This document shows positions 41,925 through 50,266 of a stretch of 64,000 bases of DNA, in pieces. Every line of letters begins with the position of its first letter. Position 1 is the first letter of the stretch. The DNA comes from Paenibacillus phytorum (GTDB lineage Bacteria; Bacillota; Bacilli; Paenibacillales; NBRC-103111): contig NZ_WHOA01000091.1 in NCBI RefSeq assembly GCF_013141715.1, forward strand, positions 1 through 64,000. Reading direction: 5' to 3'. The notes beneath the pieces were generated by a model. The model saw nothing but the letters and a program-made list of their open reading frames with translations, did no database searches and had not been told where the DNA came from. A program made the position numbers and the translations under genes.

Positions 41925-43772
41925 TTACATTCCTTTCCGAGGAAGCGGCATCGCGATGATGACCGTTGTTCCTTCCCCTTGTTTACTATGAATACGGAGC
42001 CCGTAGGCATCTCCGAACATTAACGTTATGCGGCGGTGAACATTGGTGAGTCCAATGCCCCGCCTTGTTTTCACAGAAGGACTTGCCGCTTGGATGGAGC
42101 TTGGCGCTATAGACTGCTCCATTTTCATCGAGGCCACCCTACCATTTCCCTCCGTTGTGTCCGCGCGCAGCAGCTCCTGCATTTCCTCTAGGGTACTCTC
42201 CGGGATGCCGACCCCGTTATCCTTAACAACGATATGAAGCTCTTGCTCATGAACCTCCGTAAATACACGGAGATTACCCGGCTCACGGGAAGGCTCCAGC
42301 CCATATTTAACAGCGTTCTCGATGATCGGCTGCAAGGTCATTTTCGGGAGGATGACATCCAAATAATCGAGATCAATTTGTATGTCTGTGCTAACTCTAC
42401 CCTCTAAACGGCTTTCAATAATCGTGATGTAATGCCGCATTTGATCCAGCTCCTGCCGCAGAGTCGTCTTAGACGCTTCCTGCCAGTCACTGCTGTATCG
42501 AAACATGTGGGACAGGGCTAAGATCACCTTGCCCAATCGATCGTTCTCCCGCTCATCCAGCATCCAATAAATCATATCCAGTGTGTTATAGAGGAAATGA
42601 GGGTTAACCTGCGATTGAAGCGCCTGCAGCTCCGCATTCTTCTCACTCATGGAAGAGAGTGTAATGCGCTCGATAAGCTCATCCATCCGATTCACCATTC
42701 GGTTAAACGATGAAACCAACGAATTGATTTCTTCAAACGACTTCACCGTCACCGAGCCTTTGAAGTTCCCCATCTCCACTTGCTTCATCTCGCGAATCAG
42801 CAGCTTGAGCGGTGAAGCGATGTTGCGGGAAATGATGCTTGCCAAAGCGGTCGACAAAATAACGAGTACAACAATAACCACGTACAAATACTCTCTGGTT
42901 TTCACGACCTCAGCGTTAATATCCCCTTTGGGGGTTAAGCCGAATACCGTCCAATCCGACATCTTCGCCTTCGCGGCGACGATAAGTTGATCTGTCCGAT
43001 CATCAACGATGATCTCATTTGTTTGAGGACGTGGAAGCCCGCTGAAGGAAGGCGGAATGACCTTCTCTTCCGCGGTAGAAGCGATCATCCGATTCTCGCG
43101 ATCAACAATATACACGAGGCTGTTCGGGCTAATGGTCACATTCGAAAGTGCAGCAAGAATCGGCTGCGGATTCGTCTCGATGAGCATGACACCGATCGCG
43201 CGATGGTCCGTTAAATCGTACAGCTTACGCCCGAATACGAACAACGGATCCTTCTGGAACCGATTGATCACAGAGCCTTGGAATAACCCGAGCCAGACCA
43301 TTTCTCCGGATGAGTCTTGCAGCTTCTGATACCACTCCGAGGACGAATAACTCGTATCGATGACACTATCGAACCCTCGCTCGTAGTTATAGTTTTTGCC
43401 CGCATTCGTGATGACATGAATCCCGACAATATCATCGCGCGAATAATAAATAGCGCCCAGAATATTCGTAATGGTTCGCTCATTAATAATGCTAACCGCT
43501 TGATCCTTATTCGTATCCCGATCTTGGATAAGTCTCAGCATTTCATAATTGCTGTTCAGGGATTTCGTAATACTGTCATAGCCTTGCAGCAGCAAATCAA
43601 ATAAACCTACCGTTTGAGAAATATTTTTCTCCGCCAAATCACTAATTTTACTATGGATGATATCCGTCGTCTTCTTATAATAGAGCACGCTTCCCAGAAG
43701 CACGAGAACTAGCATACAGGAGATAAATAGCAGAAATAGCCGATTATGAATGGAGTGTAGCCCTCGTGTCAC
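41925..43772 (-). CDS. YesM-type sensor histidine kinase
   Basis: A 615-residue membrane kinase: TM1 near residues 12-30, an external Cache-like sensing region of about 250 residues (SLVYIVDRENRMIAST is typical), TM2 near 290, HAMP, phospho-accepting His in VNPHFLYNTLDMIYWM (near residue 395), and ATPase motifs ENAVKYGLEP and RRGIGLTNVHRRI. It starts with GTG with a G-rich site about 12 bases ahead. Together with the regulator encoded immediately downstream it forms a pair next to a CUT1 importer, the usual arrangement for carbohydrate sensing. Confidence 0.92.
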   Translation of the reverse strand: MTRGLHSIHNRLFLLFISCMLVLVLLGSVLYYKKTTDIIHSKISDLAEKNISQTVGLFDLLLQGYDSITKSLNSNYEMLRLIQDRDTNKDQAVSIINERTITNILGAIYYSRDDIVGIHVITNAGKNYNYERGFDSVIDTSYSSSEWYQKLQDSSGEMVWLGLFQGSVINRFQKDPLFVFGRKLYDLTDHRAIGVMLIETNPQPILAALSNVTISPNSLVYIVDRENRMIASTAEEKVIPPSFSGLPRPQTNEIIVDDRTDQLIVAAKAKMSDWTVFGLTPKGDINAEVVKTREYLYVVIVVLVILSTALASIISRNIASPLKLLIREMKQVEMGNFKGSVTVKSFEEINSLVSSFNRMVNRMDELIERITLSSMSEKNAELQALQSQVNPHFLYNTLDMIYWMLDERENDRLGKVILALSHMFRYSSDWQEASKTTLRQELDQMRHYITIIESRLEGRVSTDIQIDLDYLDVILPKMTLQPIIENAVKYGLEPSREPGNLRVFTEVHEQELHIVVKDNGVGIPESTLEEMQELLRADTTEGNGRVASMKMEQSIAPSSIQAASPSVKTRRGIGLTNVHRRITLMFGDAYGLRIHSKQGEGTTVIIAMPLPRKGM

Positions 43773-43856
43773 TTCGTTGTCGGTCCCCTTTCGTCATACG
43801 CTACTTCCTATTTTATCATAGGCATCCATAGAAACAGCAAAAAGAGAGGGGTGAAA

Positions 43857-44738
43857 TTAACCCTTCACCGCTCCCGCTACCATACCTTTTGTAATTTTAT
43901 CTGCTAACAAGAAATAGATGAGAATGACCGGCAGCGCGCCCAGTACTAAGAAGGCACCGATTGCTCCATAATTGACCGAATATTGACTAACGAAGCTGTT
44001 CACCCCGAAAGGCAGCGTCTTCAGCCGCTCGGACGAAATGAAAGTCGCCGCGAGAATGTATTCGTTCCAAATACTAATGAAAGTTAAAATACAGACTGTC
44101 ATCATTGGAGGAATGGATATCGGTAAAATGATACTGCGGAAGATCCGGAAAACCCCCGCGCCATCCATGACGGCGGATTCCTCAATCTCACTCGGAATGG
44201 ATTTCATAAATCCACTGAGGATAAAGACCGCAATCGGCGTCTGGAACGCAATATAAGGAAGAATGATCGAAATATGCGTGTTCAGTGCGTGTAGATTTTT
44301 GAAAATAATCATGAGCGGCAATAACGTTGCCTGCAGCGGTACCATCATCCCGATAAGGAAAATGACCATCACGACTTGACCATATTTCCAACGGAATCGG
44401 GCGATTGCGAACGAGGTAAGGGAACTGAGCAGCAGGACGCTCACCATCGTAACCGAAGTGACGAATAGGCTGTTTTTCAAATATTGAAAATAGTGTCCCG
44501 CCTTGATCGCATCCGTGAAATTCTTCCATTGAAGCGTATGAGGGAGAGCGAAAAATTGGCCCGACAGGATTTCTTCATTGCTTTTTAATGAGTAAATAGC
44601 CAGCCAAAGCAGCGGATATACTTGCGTAACCACGAGTAGGGAAAGAAAGGCGATCACGATGATTTTGACGATAGAGAAGCGTTTGCGTCTCCGAATGGTT
44701 GCAGGCTTAGCCGAAGCTATTTCCCTTGCGGTCTGCAT
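43857..44738 (-). CDS. Sugar ABC transporter permease (CUT1, MalG-like)
   Basis: A 293-residue permease with six helices and the EAA loop (EIEESAVMDGAGVFRIFRSIILPIS), ending ITKGMVAGAVKG. The start at 44738 is chosen because AAGGAGGGG lies nine bases upstream; another ATG at 44759 overlaps the previous stop. It works with the permease encoded just upstream and the lipoprotein at 45741. Confidence 0.92.
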   Translation of the reverse strand: MQTAREIASAKPATIRRRKRFSIVKIIVIAFLSLLVVTQVYPLLWLAIYSLKSNEEILSGQFFALPHTLQWKNFTDAIKAGHYFQYLKNSLFVTSVTMVSVLLLSSLTSFAIARFRWKYGQVVMVIFLIGMMVPLQATLLPLMIIFKNLHALNTHISIILPYIAFQTPIAVFILSGFMKSIPSEIEESAVMDGAGVFRIFRSIILPISIPPMMTVCILTFISIWNEYILAATFISSERLKTLPFGVNSFVSQYSVNYGAIGAFLVLGALPVILIYFLLADKITKGMVAGAVKG

Positions 44739-44755
44739 GGTAACACTCCCCTCCT

Positions 44756-45646
44756 TCATGAAAATCTTCTCTCTAATCGGTTGAATATTGTGTTAATAAT
44801 GACCGTTGCGATCAAACACATGCCGACCAAGAAAGCCGCAATCGCGCTTCCATACCCATATTTCATGGAGAGGAAGGACATGTTGTACATATGCGTGGAA
44901 ATCACGTCTGTCGCGTGTGCCGGTCCCCCTGCGGTCATGACCATGACCATGTCGAACGCTTGCAGCGAACCGATAAAGGCGAGGACGATCGATATTTTAA
45001 AAATCGGAATATTCATAGGGAAAGTAATATGCCAGTCGGCTTTAAGCCCCTCGGCTCCGTCAATCCGGGCTGCCTCATAAATATCAGCAGGGATATTCTG
45101 AATACCGGTAAACTGGATCAGCGTATGGTAACCCAAGTACTGCCATAGGGCTACAAAATAGAGAGAATACATCGCAATCTTAGGATCTGTCAGCCACGAT
45201 CTCGTCCAACCATGTAAATTCAACATATCAAGCACTTGATTGAGCATGCCCCCCATCGCGGCGGGGTTATAAATGGTTTTCCACAATTGACCGATGATGA
45301 CGACGGATAAAATAACAGGTAAAAAGTAACTCGAAACGAGAAAATTCGGTTTTTTGATAAATCGGTTCAGGAGAATAGCTACACCTAAAGCGACCGGAAT
45401 TTCTGCCATGGAAAACACAGCAAACATTAATGTACGGCGAACAGACGGCCAGAACACAGGGTCTGCGAAAAGCAATGTTTGAAAATTTTTGAGACCAACG
45501 AACGTCGACTCGCCAATTCCGTTCCAATCCAGCAGTCCACTGTAAAGAGACACGAGAATCGGGACGAAAACGAGACTAACATAGATCAGCAAACACGGTA
45601 ATACAAACATGGCAATTGTCCACTTGGAGACTCTTAACACATTCAC
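44756..45646 (-). CDS. Sugar ABC transporter permease (CUT1, MalF-like)
   Basis: A 296-residue permease with six helices and an EAA loop (DIYEAARIDGAEGLKADWHITFPMN). A GTG start at 45646 is preferred because AAGGAGG lies eight bases before it; an ATG at 45676 lacks a site. It is second in the binding protein - permease - permease order, followed by the kinase and regulator pair. Confidence 0.9.
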   Translation of the reverse strand: MNVLRVSKWTIAMFVLPCLLIYVSLVFVPILVSLYSGLLDWNGIGESTFVGLKNFQTLLFADPVFWPSVRRTLMFAVFSMAEIPVALGVAILLNRFIKKPNFLVSSYFLPVILSVVIIGQLWKTIYNPAAMGGMLNQVLDMLNLHGWTRSWLTDPKIAMYSLYFVALWQYLGYHTLIQFTGIQNIPADIYEAARIDGAEGLKADWHITFPMNIPIFKISIVLAFIGSLQAFDMVMVMTAGGPAHATDVISTHMYNMSFLSMKYGYGSAIAAFLVGMCLIATVIINTIFNRLERRFS

Positions 45647-45740
45647 TTGGCTCGCCTCCTTCCTGGCATATACCAATCGGAATTTACCTTCAGCCCATTG
45701 CGGCGCTCAAGATAAATTCCGATTCGGCTGCTAATTCATC

Positions 45741-47093
45741 TTATTTTTTATTCGTTTCGTAAGCGGTTTGGTGTTCTTTGCCAACTTCAGCAGGATCTTT
45801 CTTCTGTACGAAAAGGTTTTGGATGCTTGTTAAGTGGCCTTGCGCTGTTCCTGGGTTCATCGTATTGTCGAACGCAAGATCGCCGCCTTTTACTTGTTTG
45901 AACAAGCCAAGCACTTCCATCGCCATATCGGAGTAACCAGCGGCTTTGAAGTCGCCATCAACTTTTTGTGCGATACCTACAGCGCCTTTTACAGCGAAAG
46001 CTTCTTTAGGGAAGTTCAGCATGAAGTAGTTCAAGAAATCTTTGGTTTCTTTCAAATGTTTGCTGTTTGCAGAAATGGCGAACGCGCTTCCTGGAGCAAG
46101 CATGAACTCGTCTGGGTTCCCTTTACCTTTAACCGTTGGGAATTTGAACACGCCAACTTTACCATTAACGGAAGATGTTTCGATTCCACCTGTTGCCCAG
46201 CTGCCCATGAAGTACATGGCGGCTTTGCCGGTCTTGAACAAGTTTTCGCCTGCGTTGTAGTCAAAAGAGGTTGCGCCCTCTTGGAATGCGCCAGCTTGAA
46301 CCAGGTCTTGGAAGCTGCTTACTGCTTCTGTGAATGCCGGATCAGCAAAAGTCTTTTTGCCATCAACAACAGATTGTAGGAAGCCAGGACCGCCATTGGT
46401 GCGAAGCAGTACGTTCATGAACAAAAAGGAACCTGTCCAGGAATCTTTTTCACCGATCGCCATTGGCTGAATACCTTTACCTTTGAGTGTTTTTACCGTT
46501 GCAACCATTTCTTCGAAAGTCTTCGGCACTTCAACGCCAGCTTGCTTGAATAGATCTTTATTGTAATAAACGACAGCAATGTTATTACCGTCAGGCAGTG
46601 CGTAGATATTGTTGTTGAACGTGTACCAGTTCAGAATGCCTTCTTGGAACGTCCCTTTTAATCCGTTTTGATCCACCATGTCGTTCAGTGGCGCGAACAG
46701 GCCAGCATCGACGAAAGGTTTCATTTGCGCTGCCGGATTCACGATCGTAATGTCGGGAACCTCTTTGGAAGCGGCTTGTGTTTTGAGCTTCAGCTTTTGT
46801 TGATCTGTGTTCAGGGAGTCAAGCTCGATCTTGATGGTCGGATTTTTCGTTTGGTAATCGTTAACGATTTTTTTCAACATGCCGTTCTTTGGATCGGTTG
46901 GATCCGGATATATATTCTGGAACGTGATCGTAATGTTCTCCTGCTTTTTAGCTTGTGCTGTCGCCGTCGGTGCCGCGCTTGTGTTCGCATCTGTTGTGCT
47001 GCCATTCGTGCTTCCACCTGAACCGCATGCCGTTAAGCTGATTGCCATCAAGCTAGCTGCAACAACGCTTAGTGCTTTATATTTAGTTACCAA
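45741..47093 (-). CDS. Sugar ABC transporter substrate-binding lipoprotein
   Basis: A 450-residue extracellular binding protein. The signal peptide has lipobox LTAC (Cys near residue 23), a Ser/Thr/Ala linker follows, then a family 1 solute-binding fold (ITITFQNIYPDPTDPKNGMLKKIVNDYQTKNP). It starts with TTG at 47093, with AGGGGGG eight bases ahead, so initiation may be limited. A cre-like sequence with an altered centre lies at 47150-47163. It is the first gene of the CUT1 operon adjacent to the lyase genes. Confidence 0.92.
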   Translation of the reverse strand: MVTKYKALSVVAASLMAISLTACGSGGSTNGSTTDANTSAAPTATAQAKKQENITITFQNIYPDPTDPKNGMLKKIVNDYQTKNPTIKIELDSLNTDQQKLKLKTQAASKEVPDITIVNPAAQMKPFVDAGLFAPLNDMVDQNGLKGTFQEGILNWYTFNNNIYALPDGNNIAVVYYNKDLFKQAGVEVPKTFEEMVATVKTLKGKGIQPMAIGEKDSWTGSFLFMNVLLRTNGGPGFLQSVVDGKKTFADPAFTEAVSSFQDLVQAGAFQEGATSFDYNAGENLFKTGKAAMYFMGSWATGGIETSSVNGKVGVFKFPTVKGKGNPDEFMLAPGSAFAISANSKHLKETKDFLNYFMLNFPKEAFAVKGAVGIAQKVDGDFKAAGYSDMAMEVLGLFKQVKGGDLAFDNTMNPGTAQGHLTSIQNLFVQKKDPAEVGKEHQTAYETNKK

Positions 47094-47199
47094 TGTGAAT
47101 CCCCCTCGTTTGGTTGGTTGTTCTTGATGTCCTTATTATCGCTCGAAATTGGTAACCCTTACAATGTGGGAACTATAGGTATGATGTTTGATTTTTATA

Positions 47200-47440
47200 G
47201 GTTTATGTTGGGAATGGGGGTGAATGACTGATGGGAGTGATTGGTGGGAGTAATAGAGCGAAGTGACGGGGCGAAGTGACAAGTTGGAGTGTAGATGGGA
47301 ATGACTGGTTGGAGTGACTGGTGGAAGCGATTGGTGAGAGTGAGCAGATGGGAGTGACTGGCGGGAACCGACAGGTGGGAGTGACGGAGTGGAATCGAAA
47401 GGCAGGAATGACTGGTTGATAGCGACTGGCGGGAGCGACC
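47200..47440. repeat. Degenerate short tandem repeats (GGGAGTGACTGGT-like)
   Basis: About fifteen imperfect copies of a 12-14-base unit of the kind TGGGAGTGACTGG follow one another, giving strong purine asymmetry on the plus strand. No stable gene is supported on either strand. Confidence 0.7.
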
Positions 47441-47443
47441 CAA

Positions 47444-47625
47444 GTTGTATTTTGTACAACAATAATGAGGATAAATGGCGTTTTTGAGGCGAATGTTGCA
47501 GAAAATACAACAGTTTCGCTTAAAAGAGTCCAATTTAGGGTGAAATGCGGCCAAGTTGTTGTATGAAGTACAACATTTCTAGTAAAAAGAGATAATACCC
47601 AGGAAAATGTTGTACGCTGTACAAC
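47444..47625. repeat. Four GTTGTA-N5-TACAAC palindromes, 51/63/51-bp spacing
   Basis: 17-bp palindromes lie at 47444-47460, 47495-47511 (one arm base changed), 47558-47574 and 47609-47625. Within each pair the gap is exactly 34 bp. The remaining part of the region (47626-47921) is AT-rich with no gene seen. They may be dispersed repeat elements or operators for the neighbouring genes. Confidence 0.88.
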
Positions 47626-47921
47626 TTGCAGTCGTCAGCCTCTACTGTTAGCTCCTTTATTTCGATAAAATGATCTAATTCATCTAATACCAAAGCATTC
47701 AGTTGCTATTTCGAACCCTCGATTAATTCATTCGGCATCCTAAACCAAATAGACACTTATTCACACTCCTAGAACCTATAAGCTACCCATACAATAACAA
47801 TCAGTTTTCTATATAAAAAAAAAACAGCTTCCTATACAGCAAAAAAAATCAACCTCTCTCGCTAGTTTAGCGAATATGAGATCGATCTTTAAAGATAAAT
47901 TATGAGTGCAGCTTGTAAAAA

Positions 47922-50231
47922 CTAGTAGGCCTTCGGAACCTCGACTCTATGTGTTACACCGTCTTCGGTGAAATAAATATGTGTGTCGAAGCCTTGATCA
48001 TCCATGAAATAGGACACGTATTTCGGCTCGCCGTGCTTGATCGGCACAAGGAGTGTTGCAATGCGGTGGCTGCGCGCCGGCTTGGTCGTTGCCTTCAGAT
48101 GCCAATGCAGCGGCAATCCCTCAATTTCAGACGGATCCACATCCGTAAAGCCTTGATGCTGCGTCAGCTCCAGCTCACCGGATGAGCAATAGACGAAACG
48201 GCCGTCCATATCTGCCTTGCGGCCTTGGACTTTGAAAGTCTGTCCGTTCAGCTTCATTTCATACAGCGTCTGGAACAGCCAGTCAATAGAGCCTGTCTGC
48301 GACAGGTCGATATGGTCGACGACGACAACATACGTGCCGAAGAAGTAGAGTTCGCGTACGTAACGCTCCAAATAAGGAACGTACTCCTTGTATGCTGCGG
48401 TTGCGTTGCTACGGGAATAACCGTAGCCTTTGCCCTGCTCGGCAACTTCGACGAACCCATTAGCCGCCATGTTCAGCACTTTATTCTTCTCGGCATATTG
48501 ACCCAAACCGTCAATCAAAATATTGTTCGTCGAGCGCGTCTGTCTACGCCAGTTCATATGCATTGTGCTGCTGAATGCCACGTAATAGCCGCTTTCAATG
48601 GCAAGCGGTTCCCCGTAAGCATGCAGCAGGAAGCCGTTCTGGTCGCCATGACTATGGCTGACGGAGCCGTATTTGCTGCTCTTCGTCAGCAGCATGATAT
48701 GGCGCTCCGGATCGGCCATTTGCGAGTGAAACGCCACCCAGCCGATGTCGCGGAACCATTTGACCGGCTCGATATTCGCATCGGTTGGAGCGATAGCTTC
48801 CACTTGCGGATAATCATGACGGTAGACCATTTCGTCGAAGCGGAAATCCCACCAACCATAGTTGTAAAATTTCATTTCCGAATCGGTATCCGTTTCACGG
48901 ACCCGCTCAAAATACCACTGGTACAGACCATTACCGGTCACACCGGCGAACTGACGGATGTTAAAGCCAGTCTTCAAGCTAACCGGATCACCAAGGGTCG
49001 ATTGGTCACCGAAGCTTGCGCGAAGAGTATCCGGGCTGAATGCGTAGAGCGGGAAATCGCCTGTTTTCGTGAAAAACGGTCTTTTATAGAAGTTAATGCC
49101 TGTATATTTTTTCAGCAAATTCATCGCTTCCGTGACAAAAGCCATGCCGGTCGTCCAATACATCGGACCTTCCGCCCAGCCTCCATCCGGTCCGCCCCAA
49201 GGCGAATATAAGCACGCATAGTATTCAAGGGTATAATCGAGCCATTCGCGAACTTCCGGCTCCTCATTCAAGAGCGCGATGCAGCACGGGACCAATACAC
49301 TGGATAACGAACGCACCGCATGACTATCGAACGGCACATGATGAATCTTGGAATGCTCGATAACATGCTGGGCGATTTGACGCGTACGGGCGAGCAGAAC
49401 TTGCCGCACCTGCTTACGCTCATCCTCTGTTAACCGAGCATAAAGCCAGTCATAGCCCCAGGCGATAGCTCCAGCCATACGGAAGGAGGCTTCGTCGTTA
49501 TAGTCACGGCTTGTTGTACCGTTCACGTCCCAGCTGCACAGATGGAGCAGCCACGTTTTCGCGCGATTAAGCAGTGTTTCGTCATTCAGAATCGTACCCG
49601 CCACCACGAGATGACGAACCGCATAGAGCGCTTCTTGGGTATCCATGTACATTTGTCGCCATAGCTTAGCTACGCGCTTATTGCCCGGATATGGCAGCGG
49701 CTCTGCAATCAGCTCACGCTCAATCCAAGGTTTAACGGATTTCTCGTAAAAGATATCAAACCCGCAATAAGCCAGATCTGTTGCTAGCCTACTGCGGAAG
49801 TCGTCAAGCTCAGAGGATTGCAGCCACAATCTAGGGTGCTGGGAAGATGCTTCCGCATATCGGCGTTCTCTGCTAGGCAGTGGCGTCTCCGGTAAATCGG
49901 CTGACACCTCGAAGCGTCGAACGAGGCTCCAGACGGTTTGGGAACCATCTTCCTGAAGAAGTGCGTACCGCCAGAAATATGTACCTGGGGTTAGCGCATC
50001 ATCCGGTGTATATAAGTTATATGGAATAGGCTTTATCGTTTGTGTGTCAGCCTGAGAGAAGGCCTCAGAATGCGAGATTTGCAGTACATAGCGATCATGC
50101 TCCAATTGTGCAGGAATCCAAGTGAAACGAGGTGGGTTTTCCAGCAGTACGGTCAACTCATTCGGTTCGTATTGTACAGTTAAAACGCCGCTCTGCGGTT
50201 CGTATAATGGCGACAATGAAGTCATATCCAT
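47922..50231 (-). CDS. Heparinase II/III-type polysaccharide lyase with DUF4962-like N-terminus
   Basis: A 769-residue enzyme without a signal peptide. Residues ~1-120 look like a fibronectin/Ig-like module of DUF4962 (NPPRFTWIPAQLEHDRYVLQISHSEAF), then an alpha/alpha-toroid (about 130-480; WGYDWLY, HVPFDSHAVRSL, GGPDGGWAEGPMYW), and a C-terminal beta-sandwich with the conserved SHSHGDQNGFLLHAYGEPLAIESGYY. His and Tyr in these stretches are in positions like the catalytic residues of heparinase II (PL21). It probably cleaves an acidic polysaccharide or oligosaccharide by beta-elimination, in the cytosol if indeed not exported. It is followed by no obvious terminator. Confidence 0.85.
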   Translation of the reverse strand: MDMTSLSPLYEPQSGVLTVQYEPNELTVLLENPPRFTWIPAQLEHDRYVLQISHSEAFSQADTQTIKPIPYNLYTPDDALTPGTYFWRYALLQEDGSQTVWSLVRRFEVSADLPETPLPSRERRYAEASSQHPRLWLQSSELDDFRSRLATDLAYCGFDIFYEKSVKPWIERELIAEPLPYPGNKRVAKLWRQMYMDTQEALYAVRHLVVAGTILNDETLLNRAKTWLLHLCSWDVNGTTSRDYNDEASFRMAGAIAWGYDWLYARLTEDERKQVRQVLLARTRQIAQHVIEHSKIHHVPFDSHAVRSLSSVLVPCCIALLNEEPEVREWLDYTLEYYACLYSPWGGPDGGWAEGPMYWTTGMAFVTEAMNLLKKYTGINFYKRPFFTKTGDFPLYAFSPDTLRASFGDQSTLGDPVSLKTGFNIRQFAGVTGNGLYQWYFERVRETDTDSEMKFYNYGWWDFRFDEMVYRHDYPQVEAIAPTDANIEPVKWFRDIGWVAFHSQMADPERHIMLLTKSSKYGSVSHSHGDQNGFLLHAYGEPLAIESGYYVAFSSTMHMNWRRQTRSTNNILIDGLGQYAEKNKVLNMAANGFVEVAEQGKGYGYSRSNATAAYKEYVPYLERYVRELYFFGTYVVVVDHIDLSQTGSIDWLFQTLYEMKLNGQTFKVQGRKADMDGRFVYCSSGELELTQHQGFTDVDPSEIEGLPLHWHLKATTKPARSHRIATLLVPIKHGEPKYVSYFMDDQGFDTHIYFTEDGVTHRVEVPKAY

Positions 50232-50266
50232 TCTCCTCCCGGGTGGGTTCTCTATTGGAAATTGTC

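Noticed and set aside
47150..47163. cre site ahead of the CUT1 binding-protein gene
   Set aside because: TGGTAACCCTTACA lacks the central CG of cre; kept only as a remark.
47444..47625. Possible small CRISPR array
   Set aside because: The repeated units are only 17-bp palindromes with gaps of 34, 46 and 34 bp, four copies, and no cas genes are nearby.
48225..49211. 328-codon plus-strand frame opposite the first lyase gene
   Set aside because: It is antisense to a clearly coding gene with conserved motifs; the composition reflects the complementary codons.
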